A stretch of DNA of 64,000 nt from Streptomyces pacificus. GTDB lineage: Bacteria > Actinomycetota > Actinomycetes > Streptomycetales > Streptomycetaceae. The notes below the pieces were generated by a model that had not been told where the DNA came from, searched no databases, and saw only the letters and a program-made list of their open reading frames with translations. Below, one piece after another: positions 11,301 to 18,798 of this stretch. The stretch lies in the NCBI RefSeq assembly GCF_011766325.1, contig NZ_BLLG01000001.1, forward strand, positions 310,001 through 374,000, in the 5' to 3' direction. Position 1 is the stretch's first letter. Each line of letters starts with the position of its first letter. The position numbers and the translations under genes are program-made.

Positions 11301-11651
11301 CCGTACGTAGCCGAGCTTGTCGTCCTGCCGGCCGACGACGGCGCCCGGGACGGCGTCCAGCTGACCGGCGACCTGCTCGGTCTGACCGGGAACGGTGGCG
11401 ACCATCACGGTGACGGTCTTCTGGCCCTTCGCCTCGGCTTCGGCGAGGAGCCGGGCGTCGGCCTCGCCGAGCTTGTCGGTCGGCTTCTCGGCGGTCTTGA
11501 CCGGGCCGCCGGCCGGATCGTCCACCGAGGTGGCCGCGAAGGAGGGGGCGGCGCCGGTGGCCACCAGCGCGGCCACGAGGCCTGCGGCGGCGGCGATACG
11601 TGCCACGCGTCTTGGCCCGGTTATGGAGCCCTGCGACTCGAGGGTTGTCAT
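8322..11651 (-). CDS. Large secreted S8 family serine peptidase
   Basis: A 1109-residue exported subtilase, much larger than its neighbour at 2570. Signal peptide near residues 10-40 (ARIAAAAGLVAALVATG...PSFA), then a prodomain-like region. The catalytic triad is Asp in GILDSGVDLGHP (about 213), His in GSHGTHVAG (about 387) and Ser in NGTSMAAPQATG (about 591). The long Asp-His gap shows a large insert containing DLNRDGDTTD, a dockerin/EF-hand-like acidic stretch. About 450 C-terminal residues look like beta-sandwich and PPC-like domains (repeated GTYTILVDGYAVAPGG-type strands). ATG 11651 is preferred, with AGGGA upstream; ATG 11657 is an alternative. Well-separated monocistron with a strong terminator. 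Confidence 0.93.
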   Translation of the reverse strand: MTTLESQGSITGPRRVARIAAAAGLVAALVATGAAPSFAATSVDDPAGGPVKTAEKPTDKLGEADARLLAEAEAKGQKTVTVMVATVPGQTEQVAGQLDAVPGAVVGRQDDKLGYVRATLPTGRAKSALGKAGELDTVQGMDLQREIKLDDPRPDAGAGGTASAASASAAYPGPGKKTKAKNPYNPSHETGAVEFVEDHPRADGRGVTIGILDSGVDLGHPALQKTTTGERKIVDWVTATDPATDGDGTWRRMDTGVTGPVFTVGDRSWKAPAGAHRFSVFEERATLGGDMAGDLNRDGDTTDTWGILYDAAAGTVRVDLDDDADFTNDVAMKPYKDGHQFGYFGTDDPATEIAERIPFVVEIRKDVEFEAGKFSDYVNIGVVEGSHGTHVAGIAAANGLFGGRMSGAAPGAKLVSSRACTWTGGCTNIALLEGMRDLVVDRGVDIVNMSIGGLPALNYDDSERGDDADNARALLYNRLIDTYGVQLVISAGNSGPGVNTIGDPALANKVVSVGAAVSRSTWAANYGSQVAKRYNMFNFSSRGPTENGGFTPTVTAPGASINTIPTWQAGAPVPETGYRLPAGYGMLNGTSMAAPQATGAGALLISAAKQRSATLSPLTLRTALTSTAKRIPGVQAHEQGAGLIDVEEAWESIRDGATAHSYTVKAPVDTALDHLLKPEAGFGAGVYDRDGGLKPGQRRTYDVTITRTSGPNRPIEHELDLRNNDGTFRIVGDDEVDLPLNQPVTVKVQAKAGSTGVHSAILELDDQRTEGVDKQILTTVVASSELVKPGYSHSAEGSVQRNSFTSHFVTVPEGARTLEVALGGLAAGSQTRFISIHPYGVAVESTSSTVCYANYDNPADTCRPDVRSYADPQPGVWEIEVESRRTSPMLDNPFTLDVTLLGASFDPAVKTLPEAEAGTPAAVDWQVTNDAAALEGRLKGGSLGSAMTAAPTIAQDERQVSTVTIGTGVERLDVVIGNTSDKSADLDLAVLKDGRLVGQSADGDSEESVSLANPAAGTYTILVDGYAVAPGGTTYDYKDVYFSSALGTVEVDESATVSLANGASAQVSAEVVVGGSAPEGRRFFGEVRLVNARGTAAGTGSVVIEKVVP

Positions 11652-11756
11652 CAGCATCCCTGTGTGGGTGAAAGTGAGGTCCGGAATTCGGTACCGGATG
11701 ACCGCTCAGCCTTTCGCAAGTGACGCAGCTTTGTGGAGTGTTGACCGAGGTGTGAT

Positions 11757-11791
11757 GTGTTCGTGGCGGAAATCCGCCAGTGGCGGAACAC
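11757..11791. promoter_or_regulatory. Operator-like inverted repeat upstream of the large subtilase
   Basis: A 16-bp palindrome (TGGCGGA, AA, TCCGCCA at 11764-11779) is nested between GTGTTC (11757) and GAACAC (11786). A third TGGCGGA half-site lies at 11781. It is about 110 nt upstream of the minus-strand subtilase start in locally AT-richer DNA, which fits a regulator binding site; a hairpin function cannot be excluded. Confidence 0.45.
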
Positions 11792-11885
11792 GCGCCGTGC
11801 GGAACAAAGGGGTGCCTATCCGGTCGATCCGGCCCCCCGGCCGTTCGGGAGCGGACGGCTCCCCGGGCCGACCGGCGGATGCGGC

Positions 11886-11909
11886 GCCGGCCGGAGCTCT
11901 CTGGCCGGC
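11886..11909 (-). terminator. Possible terminator of the AbiEi-like gene
   Basis: GCCGGCC (11886-11892) pairs with GGCCGGC (11903-11909) across a 10-nt loop, 22 nt past the stop of the minus-strand gene ending at 11931. Confidence 0.4.
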
Positions 11910-11930
11910 AGCGCGGCCGGGCAACCCGCC

Positions 11931-12935
11931 CTAACGGGGGAGTACGACGACATACGGCGCCGGTTCCCGGTCGCGGCAGGCCGTCAGAGCCGCACGCAGC
12001 ACCATGGCCTGCTGCACGGGGGCGTCCCGCAGGTCGCGCGGCGCGATCCGGACGACCGTGATCCCGAGGCGCTCCAACTCCCCCCGGCGGCCGGACGCCG
12101 ACCGCCGCGGGTCCGCGCCCGGCCCGTCATGGGCGGACGCGGCGCGCGCCGCGCGGGTGCCCAGCTCGACGGCGACGGCCTCGTCGGGCCAGTAGGCGTC
12201 GACACCGCCCAGACGCGGCCCGCCGGGCAGGCGCAGGACCACGTTCCACACCGGGTCGGGAACCCCGTACATCCGCACCAGGTCGTAGAGGCGCCCCTCG
12301 GCGACCGCACGCCCTTCGGCGAGGAGGCTGTCGACGGCGCTCACCACATGGGGGCGGGACAGCAGCCGGGCACGCGTCAACTCGGCCACCACGGACCCAG
12401 GTTCGCAGTGGCCGCCGCTCACGGCTTCGGTCAGCAGCCGGCGCACCGCCGCCGGCTCGCCCAGCCGGGCGACCGTGTCGGCCAGCGCGCGCTCCACCGG
12501 GGCGACGGGCAGTCCCGTCACCACGTCCGGAGCCGGCAGCGCCTGAGTGCGGATCAGCCGGGCGCAGCCCACCGAGCGCAGCCGCCGGGTATGCGGCACC
12601 AGCACATCGATCCGCTCGAGCGCCGTCAGGGACGGCGCGGAGGCGAACCGGTGCAGCGCGAGCGCCGCCGGCCCCGTCACCATGGCCTCGCCCGCGCCGG
12701 GCCGGCCCGCGTACGCCACCGCGGCGTGCAGCCGTTCCTCGCTGGTGGGCGTTCCCGGGTGCAGCAGGAACACACCCGGCAGGATCTGCTGCCAGGGGCC
12801 GCCGGGGCCGCACCGCTCGGCGGCCTGCTCGGCGGTCACGCCCCGGGCGCGCAGCTGCGCGCCCGACAGCACGCGGCGCCGTACATCGGAGAGGTCGCTC
12901 AACGGACGGGGGGAGATGGGGGTGTTGTGGTTCAT
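11931..12935 (-). CDS. AbiEi-like wHTH protein with a C-terminal restriction-endonuclease-like region
   Basis: A 334-residue cytoplasmic protein of unknown role. The N-terminal third (VRRRVLSGAQLRARGVT ... WQQILPGVFLLHPG) resembles the winged-helix/AbiEi antitoxin-type region of many actinobacterial proteins. The middle carries GLPVAPVERALADTVARLG. The C-terminal third (GGVDAYWPDEAVAVELGTRA ... LERLGITVVRI) follows the DUF559/Vsr-like PD-(D/E)xK pattern: an Asp, a Glu before a hydrophobic strand and a final rule-out strand. No AbiEii nucleotidyltransferase toxin is adjacent, so it is an orphan. Whether it is an antitoxin-like regulator, a nuclease or neither is open; family assignment is by eye. 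Confidence 0.7.
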   Translation of the reverse strand: MNHNTPISPRPLSDLSDVRRRVLSGAQLRARGVTAEQAAERCGPGGPWQQILPGVFLLHPGTPTSEERLHAAVAYAGRPGAGEAMVTGPAALALHRFASAPSLTALERIDVLVPHTRRLRSVGCARLIRTQALPAPDVVTGLPVAPVERALADTVARLGEPAAVRRLLTEAVSGGHCEPGSVVAELTRARLLSRPHVVSAVDSLLAEGRAVAEGRLYDLVRMYGVPDPVWNVVLRLPGGPRLGGVDAYWPDEAVAVELGTRAARAASAHDGPGADPRRSASGRRGELERLGITVVRIAPRDLRDAPVQQAMVLRAALTACRDREPAPYVVVLPR

Positions 12936-13060
12936 GTCCCGCAGATTCCCTCACGGCGGCAGGTCCCTAACCGCTGTTACACAGCCGTCGACAATTCAGG
13001 ACATCACCGTCCTAAAGTACGGGAGTTCGACGGCCGATCAGTTCTGCCGCGCCCTTCCGG

Positions 13061-13105
13061 CCTCTCCGGCCTCTCCGGCCTCTCCGGCCTCTCCGGCCTC
13101 TCCGG
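13061..13105. repeat. Tandem 9-bp repeat, five perfect copies
   Basis: CCTCTCCGG repeated five times exactly, with partial copies at both ends, in non-coding DNA. The period of 9 keeps every frame open and creates spurious Ala-Ser-Pro or Gly-Glu-Ala repeat translations. Confidence 0.9.
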
Positions 13106-13133
13106 CCCCTCCGCGCCCCGACCGGTCGCGCCG

Positions 13134-13210
13134 CGCGGTGGGCGCGGGGGCGGGGCCGGACCCGTCGCACCCCGCCGCCGGTCGCGGATCCGCCGGTCGC
13201 GCCCACCGCG
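13134..13210. terminator. Long nested inverted repeat downstream of the second pepN
   Basis: A 13-bp perfect outer stem (13134-13146 with 13198-13210) encloses a 7-bp inner stem (GGCGGGG 13149-13155 with CCCCGCC 13170-13176). It is placed 48 nt beyond the minus-strand pepN stop, so it may terminate that transcript. The 51-nt loop is unusual for a plain terminator. Confidence 0.5.
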
Positions 13211-13258
13211 TGTCGCGGACCCGGCGGGGGCGGGGCCGGCGCCCGGGGGTTCGGGCCG

Positions 13259-15850
13259 TCAGCCGGCCGCCGCGTCGCAGGACTGGGCCCGCAGGGCCCG
13301 GGCGAGGTCGTCCCGGGACTCGAGCACCAGCCGGCGCAGCGCCCCGGGCGCGTCCGGGTGGGAGCCGAGCCACGCGTCCGTCGCCCGCAGGGTGGCCTCG
13401 TCGTCCTGGAGCGCGGGGAACAGACCGCGGACCACTTCCATGCCGATCTGGATCGACCGTTCCGCCCAGACCCGTTCGATCGCCGCGAAGTACCTCTCGG
13501 CGTACGGTGCGAGCAGCTCCCGCTGCGACGCCTGGGCGAAGCCCGAAATCACCGCCTCCACCAGTGCGTTCGACAGTGCCTCCGACTCGACGACCTGCGC
13601 CCATGCCTGGTCCTTGACCGCCCCGGAGGGCCGGGCCGCCAGGCAGCGCACCTGGTGGCGCCTGCCGGACGCGGTGTCGTCCCGCGCCAGCTCCGCGCCG
13701 ATCGCCGACTCGTCGGCCACCCCGTGCGAGGCGAGCGGCTCCAGGAACGCCCACCGCAGCTCCTGGTCCACCTCCAGCCCGTCGATCTTCGCGGTACCGT
13801 CCAGCAGCCCCTGGAGGAGCTGGAGATCCGCGTCCGTGGCCGCCGCGGACGCGAGGAACCGCGCCCAGGTCAGCTGGTGCTGGCTGCCCGGCTCGGCGAG
13901 CCGCAGCTCGCGCAGCGCCCCCTCCGACAGCCGTCGCCCGCCCTCCGCGCGCCACTCGGGCGCGGCGTAGTGGACGAGCGCGGTGCGCGTCCACGCGTGC
14001 ACCGTCTGCAGCACGCCGATGTCCGACTCCCGACCGGCGAAGTCCAGGACGAGTCCGATGAAGTCCCGGGCCGGCATCAGCGCGTCGCGCGTCAGGTTCC
14101 ACAGCGCCGACCAGCACACGGCCCGCGCCAGCGGGTCCGCGACCGACCCGAGGTGGCCCCGCAGGGTGTCCAGCGACCCTTCGTCGAAACGGACCTTGCA
14201 GTAGGTCAGGTCGTCGTCGTTGACGAGCACCATCGCCGGGCGTTCGCGGCCCGCCAGCTCCGCCACGACCGTCCGGGGTCCGCTGACGTCCACCTCGGCC
14301 CGTGCGTAGCGGACCAGCTCGGCACCCTCGTGCCGGTACAGGCCGACGGCCACCCGGTGGGGCCGGGGGGAGGCCGGGGCCGCGGCACCGGGCGCTGCGC
14401 CGCCGTCCTGGACGACGGCCAGCTCGGTGATCCGGTCGCCCGCGTCACAGATGAGCTGGGGCGTCAGCGTGTTGACGCCGGAGGTCTCCAGCCACGAACG
14501 CGACCAGGCCTTCATGTCCCGCCCGGAGGTCTCCTCGAGCACCGCCAGCAGGTCGTCGAGGCTGGTGTTGCCGTAGGCGTGGCGCTTGAAGTACCGCCGC
14601 GCGCCCTCCATAAACGCCTCGCGCCCCGCGTAGGCCACGAGCTGCTTCAGGACCGAGGCGCCCTTGGCGTAGGTGATCCCGTCGAAGTTGAGTTTGGCGT
14701 CCTCCAGGTCGTGGATGTCCGCGGTGACGGGATGCGTGGAGGGAAGCTGGTCGGCCCGGTACGCCCACGCCTTGCGGTTGTTGGCGAACGTCACCCAGCC
14801 GTTTTGGAAGCGGGTCGCCTCGACGAGCGAGAGCGCGCCCATGAAGTCGGCGAACGACTCCTTGAGCCACAGGTCGTCCCACCACCGCATGGTCACCAGG
14901 TCGCCGAACCACATGTGCGCCATCTCGTGCAGGATGACGTTCGCCCGGCGCTCGAACGACGCCTGCGTCACCTTGCCCCGGAAGACGAACTCCTCCCGGA
15001 AGGTCACACAGCCCGGGTTCTCCATCGCGCCGAGGTTGTACTCGGGCACGAACGCCTGGTCGTACTTCCCGAACGGGTACGGGTAGTCGAAGTGGTCGTG
15101 GAAGAAGTCCAGGCCCTGCTTGGTGACGAGGAAGACGTCGTCGGCGTCGAAGTGCTTGGCGAGCCCCTTGCGGCACAGGGCGCCGAGCGGGATCTCCAGC
15201 AGCCGCCCGTCGCCGAGGACGCGGGTGTAGAGGTCGCTCTCGTAGTGGTACGGGCCAGCCACGACGGCCGTGATGTACGTGGAGATCGGCGTGGTCTCGG
15301 CGAACCGCCAGGTCGCGCCCTCCCGCGACGCGACCGCGGCATTGCTCCAGACCGTCCAGCCCTCGGGCGCGGCGACCTCGAAGCGGAAGGGCGCCTTCAG
15401 GTCGGGTTGCTCGAAGTCGGCGAAGACCCGCCGGGCGTCGGCGGGTTCGTACTGCGTGTACAGATAGACCTCGCCGTCCTCGGGGTCGACGAAGCGGTGC
15501 ATGCCCTCCCCGGTCCTGCTGTACGCACACTGCGCGTCCACCACCAGGACGTTCTCCTCCCGCAGTCCGCTCAACGCGATCCGTGAGCCGTCGAAGACCT
15601 CGGCCGGGTCGAGCGGGCGGCCGTTCAGCGTCACCGCGTTCACCGAAGGCGCGACGAGGTCGGCGAAAGTGCCGTCGCCCGCGCCGGTGCGGCGGAACCG
15701 GATCGTGGTGACCGAACGGAACGTCCGCGGCAGCGCCTCCTCACTCTCCGCGGTCGCCGACCGCAGGTCGAGGAAGACCTCGTACCCGTCGACGGACAGC
15801 AGCTCCGCCCGGGCGCGGGCCTCGTCGCGGGACAGATTCTCTCCGGGCAC
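13259..15850 (-). CDS. Aminopeptidase N paralogue (M1 zinc metallopeptidase)
   Basis: An 863-residue M1 aminopeptidase, second in this window and collinear with the one at 4218-6788. Motifs: NLGAMENPG, zinc site HEMAHMWFGDL (about 308), WLKESFADFMG, TSGRDMKAWSRSWLETSGVN. The start is set at GTG 15850 rather than GTG 15856: AAGGAG then has 5-6 nt spacing, the upstream GTG would overlap that site, and the shorter form begins MPGENLS like its paralogue. The active-site helix reads HEMAH where the other reads HELAH, so substrate range may differ. The 5' leader carries a 9-bp tandem repeat, and a large inverted repeat follows the stop. Divergent from the DsbA-like gene. Confidence 0.95.
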   Translation of the reverse strand: MPGENLSRDEARARAELLSVDGYEVFLDLRSATAESEEALPRTFRSVTTIRFRRTGAGDGTFADLVAPSVNAVTLNGRPLDPAEVFDGSRIALSGLREENVLVVDAQCAYSRTGEGMHRFVDPEDGEVYLYTQYEPADARRVFADFEQPDLKAPFRFEVAAPEGWTVWSNAAVASREGATWRFAETTPISTYITAVVAGPYHYESDLYTRVLGDGRLLEIPLGALCRKGLAKHFDADDVFLVTKQGLDFFHDHFDYPYPFGKYDQAFVPEYNLGAMENPGCVTFREEFVFRGKVTQASFERRANVILHEMAHMWFGDLVTMRWWDDLWLKESFADFMGALSLVEATRFQNGWVTFANNRKAWAYRADQLPSTHPVTADIHDLEDAKLNFDGITYAKGASVLKQLVAYAGREAFMEGARRYFKRHAYGNTSLDDLLAVLEETSGRDMKAWSRSWLETSGVNTLTPQLICDAGDRITELAVVQDGGAAPGAAAPASPRPHRVAVGLYRHEGAELVRYARAEVDVSGPRTVVAELAGRERPAMVLVNDDDLTYCKVRFDEGSLDTLRGHLGSVADPLARAVCWSALWNLTRDALMPARDFIGLVLDFAGRESDIGVLQTVHAWTRTALVHYAAPEWRAEGGRRLSEGALRELRLAEPGSQHQLTWARFLASAAATDADLQLLQGLLDGTAKIDGLEVDQELRWAFLEPLASHGVADESAIGAELARDDTASGRRHQVRCLAARPSGAVKDQAWAQVVESEALSNALVEAVISGFAQASQRELLAPYAERYFAAIERVWAERSIQIGMEVVRGLFPALQDDEATLRATDAWLGSHPDAPGALRRLVLESRDDLARALRAQSCDAAAG

Positions 15851-15862
15851 GTCCACTCCTTC

Positions 15863-15907
15863 GCGTCCTTCGCGTCCTGTGCGTCCTGTGCGTCCTGCGC
15901 GTCCTGC
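15863..15907. repeat. Tandem 9-bp repeat in the leader of the pepN paralogue
   Basis: Five consecutive 9-bp units of the form GCGTCCTNY, starting about 7 nt upstream of the ribosome binding site of the minus-strand pepN paralogue. On that strand the units read GCAGGACGC/GAAGGACGC and so resemble weak Shine-Dalgarno sites. Confidence 0.85.
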
Positions 15908-16032
15908 GCATCTCGTTCGGGCACGACCGATCCTCGCACGCGCCCGCCGCCGGGAGGATCGGGGAATGCGGCTGGTGGGCTCCGGTGTTCGCTTCCAGGG
16001 GAGCGACCCCGCGCACGAGCACGAGGAGTGAC

Positions 16033-16668
16033 ATGTCCGACACCGGCAGGACCCCCGCCGACTTCTGGTTCGACCCGTTGTGCCCCTGGGCCTGGATGAC
16101 CTCGCGCTGGATGCTCGAGGTGGAGAAGGTGCGGCCGGTGGAGGTGCGCTGGCACGTCATGAGCCTGGCGGTGCTCAACGAGAACAGGCTGGACGAACTC
16201 CCCGAGGAGTACCGCCGCTCCATGAAGCGCGCCTGGGGGCCGGTACGCGTGGTGACCGCCGCCCAGCAGAAGTACGGCGACGAGGTCGTGGGCCCGCTGT
16301 ACACCGCCCTCGGCACCCGCATGCACAACGAGGGCCGCGGCAACAAGCCCGAGGTGGTCCTGGAGGCTCTCGACGCGGTGGGCCTGCCGGCCGAGCTCGC
16401 GGACTACGCGGACTCGGACACCTACGACGCCGAGCTGCGCGCCTCCCACGGCGAGGGGATCGGCAAGGTCGGCCAGGACGTCGGTACGCCGGTCATCGCG
16501 GTTCCGGGCGCGGACGGGGAGCAGATCGCGTTCTTCGGCCCGGTCGTCACCCCGGCGCCCAAGGGCGAGGAGGCGGCCAGGCTCTGGGACGGCACGCTGA
16601 TGGTGGCGTCGATTCCCGGCTTCTACGAGATCAAGCGCACCCGGACGAAGGGCCCGGACTTCTCCTGA
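16033..16668 (+). CDS. DsbA-family oxidoreductase, mycothiol-dependent nitroreductase-like (Rv2466c type)
   Basis: A 211-residue cytosolic thioredoxin-fold protein without a signal peptide. The N-terminal active site is in FWFDPLCPWAWMTSRW: a single Cys (CPWA) rather than a CxxC pair. Near the end DVGTPVIAVPG contains the cis-Pro loop. This pattern fits the actinobacterial family around M. tuberculosis Rv2466c, which uses mycothiol to reduce substrates. Start ATG 16033 with GAGGAG 4 nt upstream. It is monocistronic, divergent from the pepN paralogue and convergent with the permease across a shared terminator. Identity of the fold is firm; the substrate is unknown. Confidence 0.88.
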   Translation: MSDTGRTPADFWFDPLCPWAWMTSRWMLEVEKVRPVEVRWHVMSLAVLNENRLDELPEEYRRSMKRAWGPVRVVTAAQQKYGDEVVGPLYTALGTRMHNEGRGNKPEVVLEALDAVGLPAELADYADSDTYDAELRASHGEGIGKVGQDVGTPVIAVPGADGEQIAFFGPVVTPAPKGEEAARLWDGTLMVASIPGFYEIKRTRTKGPDFS

Positions 16669-16861
16669 CGGCCCGGCCGTGCGCCCGGTGGGGCCGTGCG
16701 CTTGCGCGCCGCAGGCGCTCGCGGTCGGGCCGGGACGTCCGTGGCGACATCGTGACGATGGCCGGCCTCGGGACCGAAGCGCCGGCCGTACCCCGTGCGG
16801 GCGTCGCCCAAGGCGATCGGATCGGGAACCGGCGCGGGATGTCCGCACTCCGGGTACGCCG

Positions 16862-16894
16862 GGACCCCCGGGCCCTGGGGCGGCCCGGGGGTCC
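16862..16894. terminator. Bidirectional terminator between DsbA-like gene and permease
   Basis: A 13-bp perfect stem (GGACCCCCGGGCC at 16862-16874 with its complement at 16882-16894) and a 7-nt loop, in the convergent gap. Confidence 0.8.
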
Positions 16895-16928
16895 GGTGCG
16901 CGGTCCTGCGCGCGGGGGCGTGCCCCGC

Positions 16929-18476
16929 TCAGTCCCCGGCGGCGCCCGCAGGTGCCGACTCCCGCTCGGTGTTCCCGCCGGTGCTCCCGCCGGTGTTGCT
17001 GTCAGTGATCTCGTCTGGGCCCCTGTCCGGGTCCCGGCCGGCGCCCCCGCGCCCGTCCCCGTCCGGGTCTCCGTCCGGGTGCCCGGCCCTGCGCCTGCGC
17101 TGCAGCGCGGCGCCCGATGCGGCCAGCACCAGCGTCATCGCCCCGGTCGCCATCAGCTGGTCACGGGTGCCTGGCTCGCGCAGCATCAGGACGAAGACGG
17201 CGAGCATGCCCGCGACGGCGACCCAGGTCAGCCCCGGGAACAGCCACATCCGCACCACGAGCTTCTCCGGGGCCTCGCGCTCCGTGCGGCGCCGCAGCAC
17301 CAGTTGCGAGACCGCGATGAACAGCCAGACGACGAGGATGACCGCGCCGATCATCTTCAGCAGCCACGGGAAGACGTCGTCCGGCCGCCAGTAGCTGAGC
17401 AGCACGCAGAGGAAGCCGAAGGCGGAGGAGGCCAGCACCGCGATCCGGGGCACCCCGCCCGACACCCTGCCGATCGCCTTCGGGCCCTGGCCCCGGGCGA
17501 CCAGGGAGTACGCCATTCGCGAGGCGCCGTAGATGTTGGCGTTCATCGCGGACAGCAGCGCCACCAGTACGACGATCTGCATCACCAGGCCGGCACCCGG
17601 GATGCCCAGGTGGCTCAGTGCGGTGACGTAGGGGCCCTTGTCGGGGTCGGCGACGTCCGGTTCGTCCCACGGCACCAGCGTGACGATGACCGCCATCGAG
17701 CCGATGTAGAACAGCGCGATGCGCCACATCGCCGTACGCACGGCCTTGGCGACGCCCTGGACCGGGTGCTCGGACTCGGCCGCCGCGATGGTGACGGTCT
17801 CCAGGCCGCCGTACGCGAAGATCGACGCGAGCAGGCCGATGACCAGTCCCTCCGCCCCGTTCGGCAGGAACCCTCCGTCGCCGGTCAGGTTGGCGGCACC
17901 GGGCGCCTCCGTCCCCGGCAGCACTCCGAGGATGGCCAGGCCGCCGAGGATCAGGAACAGCGTGATCGCGCCGACCTTGAGCGCGGCGAACCAGAACTCG
18001 AACTCACCGAAGTTGCGCACGGCGGCCAGGTTGGTGACGCAGAACACCAGCATGAACAGCGCGACCCAGGCCCACTCCGGGGTGCCGGGCAGCCAGCCGC
18101 TGACGATCTTCGCGGCGCCGATGCCTTCCAGGCCGACGGCGACGGACAGCAGCACCCAGAAGGACCAGCCCGCGGTGAAGCCCGCCCACGGGCCCAGCGC
18201 CCGCTCCGCATGCACGGAGAAGGAACCGGAGGCCGGGTTCGCCGCGGACATCTCGCCCAGCATGCGCATCACGAGCATGACGAGCAGGCCGGACAGCGCG
18301 TAGGCGACGACGATGGAGGGGCCGGCGGCGGCGATGCCCGCGCCGGAGCCGACGAAGAGCCCGGCGCCGATCACACCGCCCAGGGCGATCATCGACAGAT
18401 GGCGCTGCTTGAGGCCGTGGGCGAGAGGCGCGCCGGTTCGGTTGCCGACGGGCGTGGATGTCGGGGTCGGGGCCAT
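16929..18476 (-). CDS. APC-superfamily amino acid permease
   Basis: A 515-residue inner-membrane amino acid:H+ symporter of the AAT/GABA-permease subgroup. The N-terminus carries the family hallmark MIALGGVIGAGLFVGSG, followed by about 12 hydrophobic helices (RMLGEMSAANPASGSFSVHA after helix 2, the usual motif). The last 70 residues are a hydrophilic cytoplasmic tail rich in Gly, Asp and Arg (HPDGDPDGDGRGG), not conserved in the family. Substrate cannot be told from sequence. Single gene, divergent from bioY with a 322-bp gap. The ribosome binding site is weak, so the start could be slightly different. Confidence 0.92.
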   Translation of the reverse strand: MAPTPTSTPVGNRTGAPLAHGLKQRHLSMIALGGVIGAGLFVGSGAGIAAAGPSIVVAYALSGLLVMLVMRMLGEMSAANPASGSFSVHAERALGPWAGFTAGWSFWVLLSVAVGLEGIGAAKIVSGWLPGTPEWAWVALFMLVFCVTNLAAVRNFGEFEFWFAALKVGAITLFLILGGLAILGVLPGTEAPGAANLTGDGGFLPNGAEGLVIGLLASIFAYGGLETVTIAAAESEHPVQGVAKAVRTAMWRIALFYIGSMAVIVTLVPWDEPDVADPDKGPYVTALSHLGIPGAGLVMQIVVLVALLSAMNANIYGASRMAYSLVARGQGPKAIGRVSGGVPRIAVLASSAFGFLCVLLSYWRPDDVFPWLLKMIGAVILVVWLFIAVSQLVLRRRTEREAPEKLVVRMWLFPGLTWVAVAGMLAVFVLMLREPGTRDQLMATGAMTLVLAASGAALQRRRRAGHPDGDPDGDGRGGAGRDPDRGPDEITDSNTGGSTGGNTERESAPAGAAGD

Positions 18477-18798
18477 GGGAGTGCCTGTTCATGAGCGGAT
18501 GGGGCGGTCGTCAGTCTGGAGGGCCCACCGCTCACCGAGCACCGGTACCCGCTATACGGACACCATGCTGACACAGGGCGCAGATGTCACCCCCGCCACT
18601 CGACGCGGGCCTGCCCGGTCAGCGCCTCGGTGACGAGCATCACGCGCCCCCGGTGCTTGCCCGGGCCGAGTTATGCGAACCCGACCACGGGCCCGAGCGG
18701 CGCTTTGTCGTGAGCTGACGGTGATCGGCCGTTCACACCTGGGTTAGCGTCGCCATGTCCACAAGGACGTCACCGCCGCCCTCGCATCCGGAGTCCCC
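18477..18798. other. Divergent promoter region of permease and bioY
   Basis: A TATAGC on the minus strand (18551-18556) could be the permease -10 box. TAGCGT at 18745-18750 could be the bioY -10, giving a leader of about 45 nt. I looked for a TGAAC/GTTCA BioQ-type operator and a BirA-type long dyad before bioY and saw neither. No gene. Confidence 0.4.

Larger units (their letters stand above)
12936..13258. other. Spacer between pepN paralogue and AbiEi-like gene
   Basis: Bases 12960-13045 are relatively AT-rich and probably hold the minus-strand promoter of the AbiEi-like gene. Then come the 9-bp repeat array (13061-13105) and a long inverted repeat (13134-13210). No gene is supported; open frames across it are repeat-driven. 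Confidence 0.45.

Noticed and set aside
13061-13105. CRISPR array
   Set aside because: Units are 9 bp with no spacers and there are no cas genes; a simple tandem repeat. The same holds for 15863, 26031 and 48906.
18700-18798. BioQ or BirA operator upstream of bioY
   Set aside because: No TGAAC-N-GTTCA dyad or long biotin operator could be found; only a single GTTCA.
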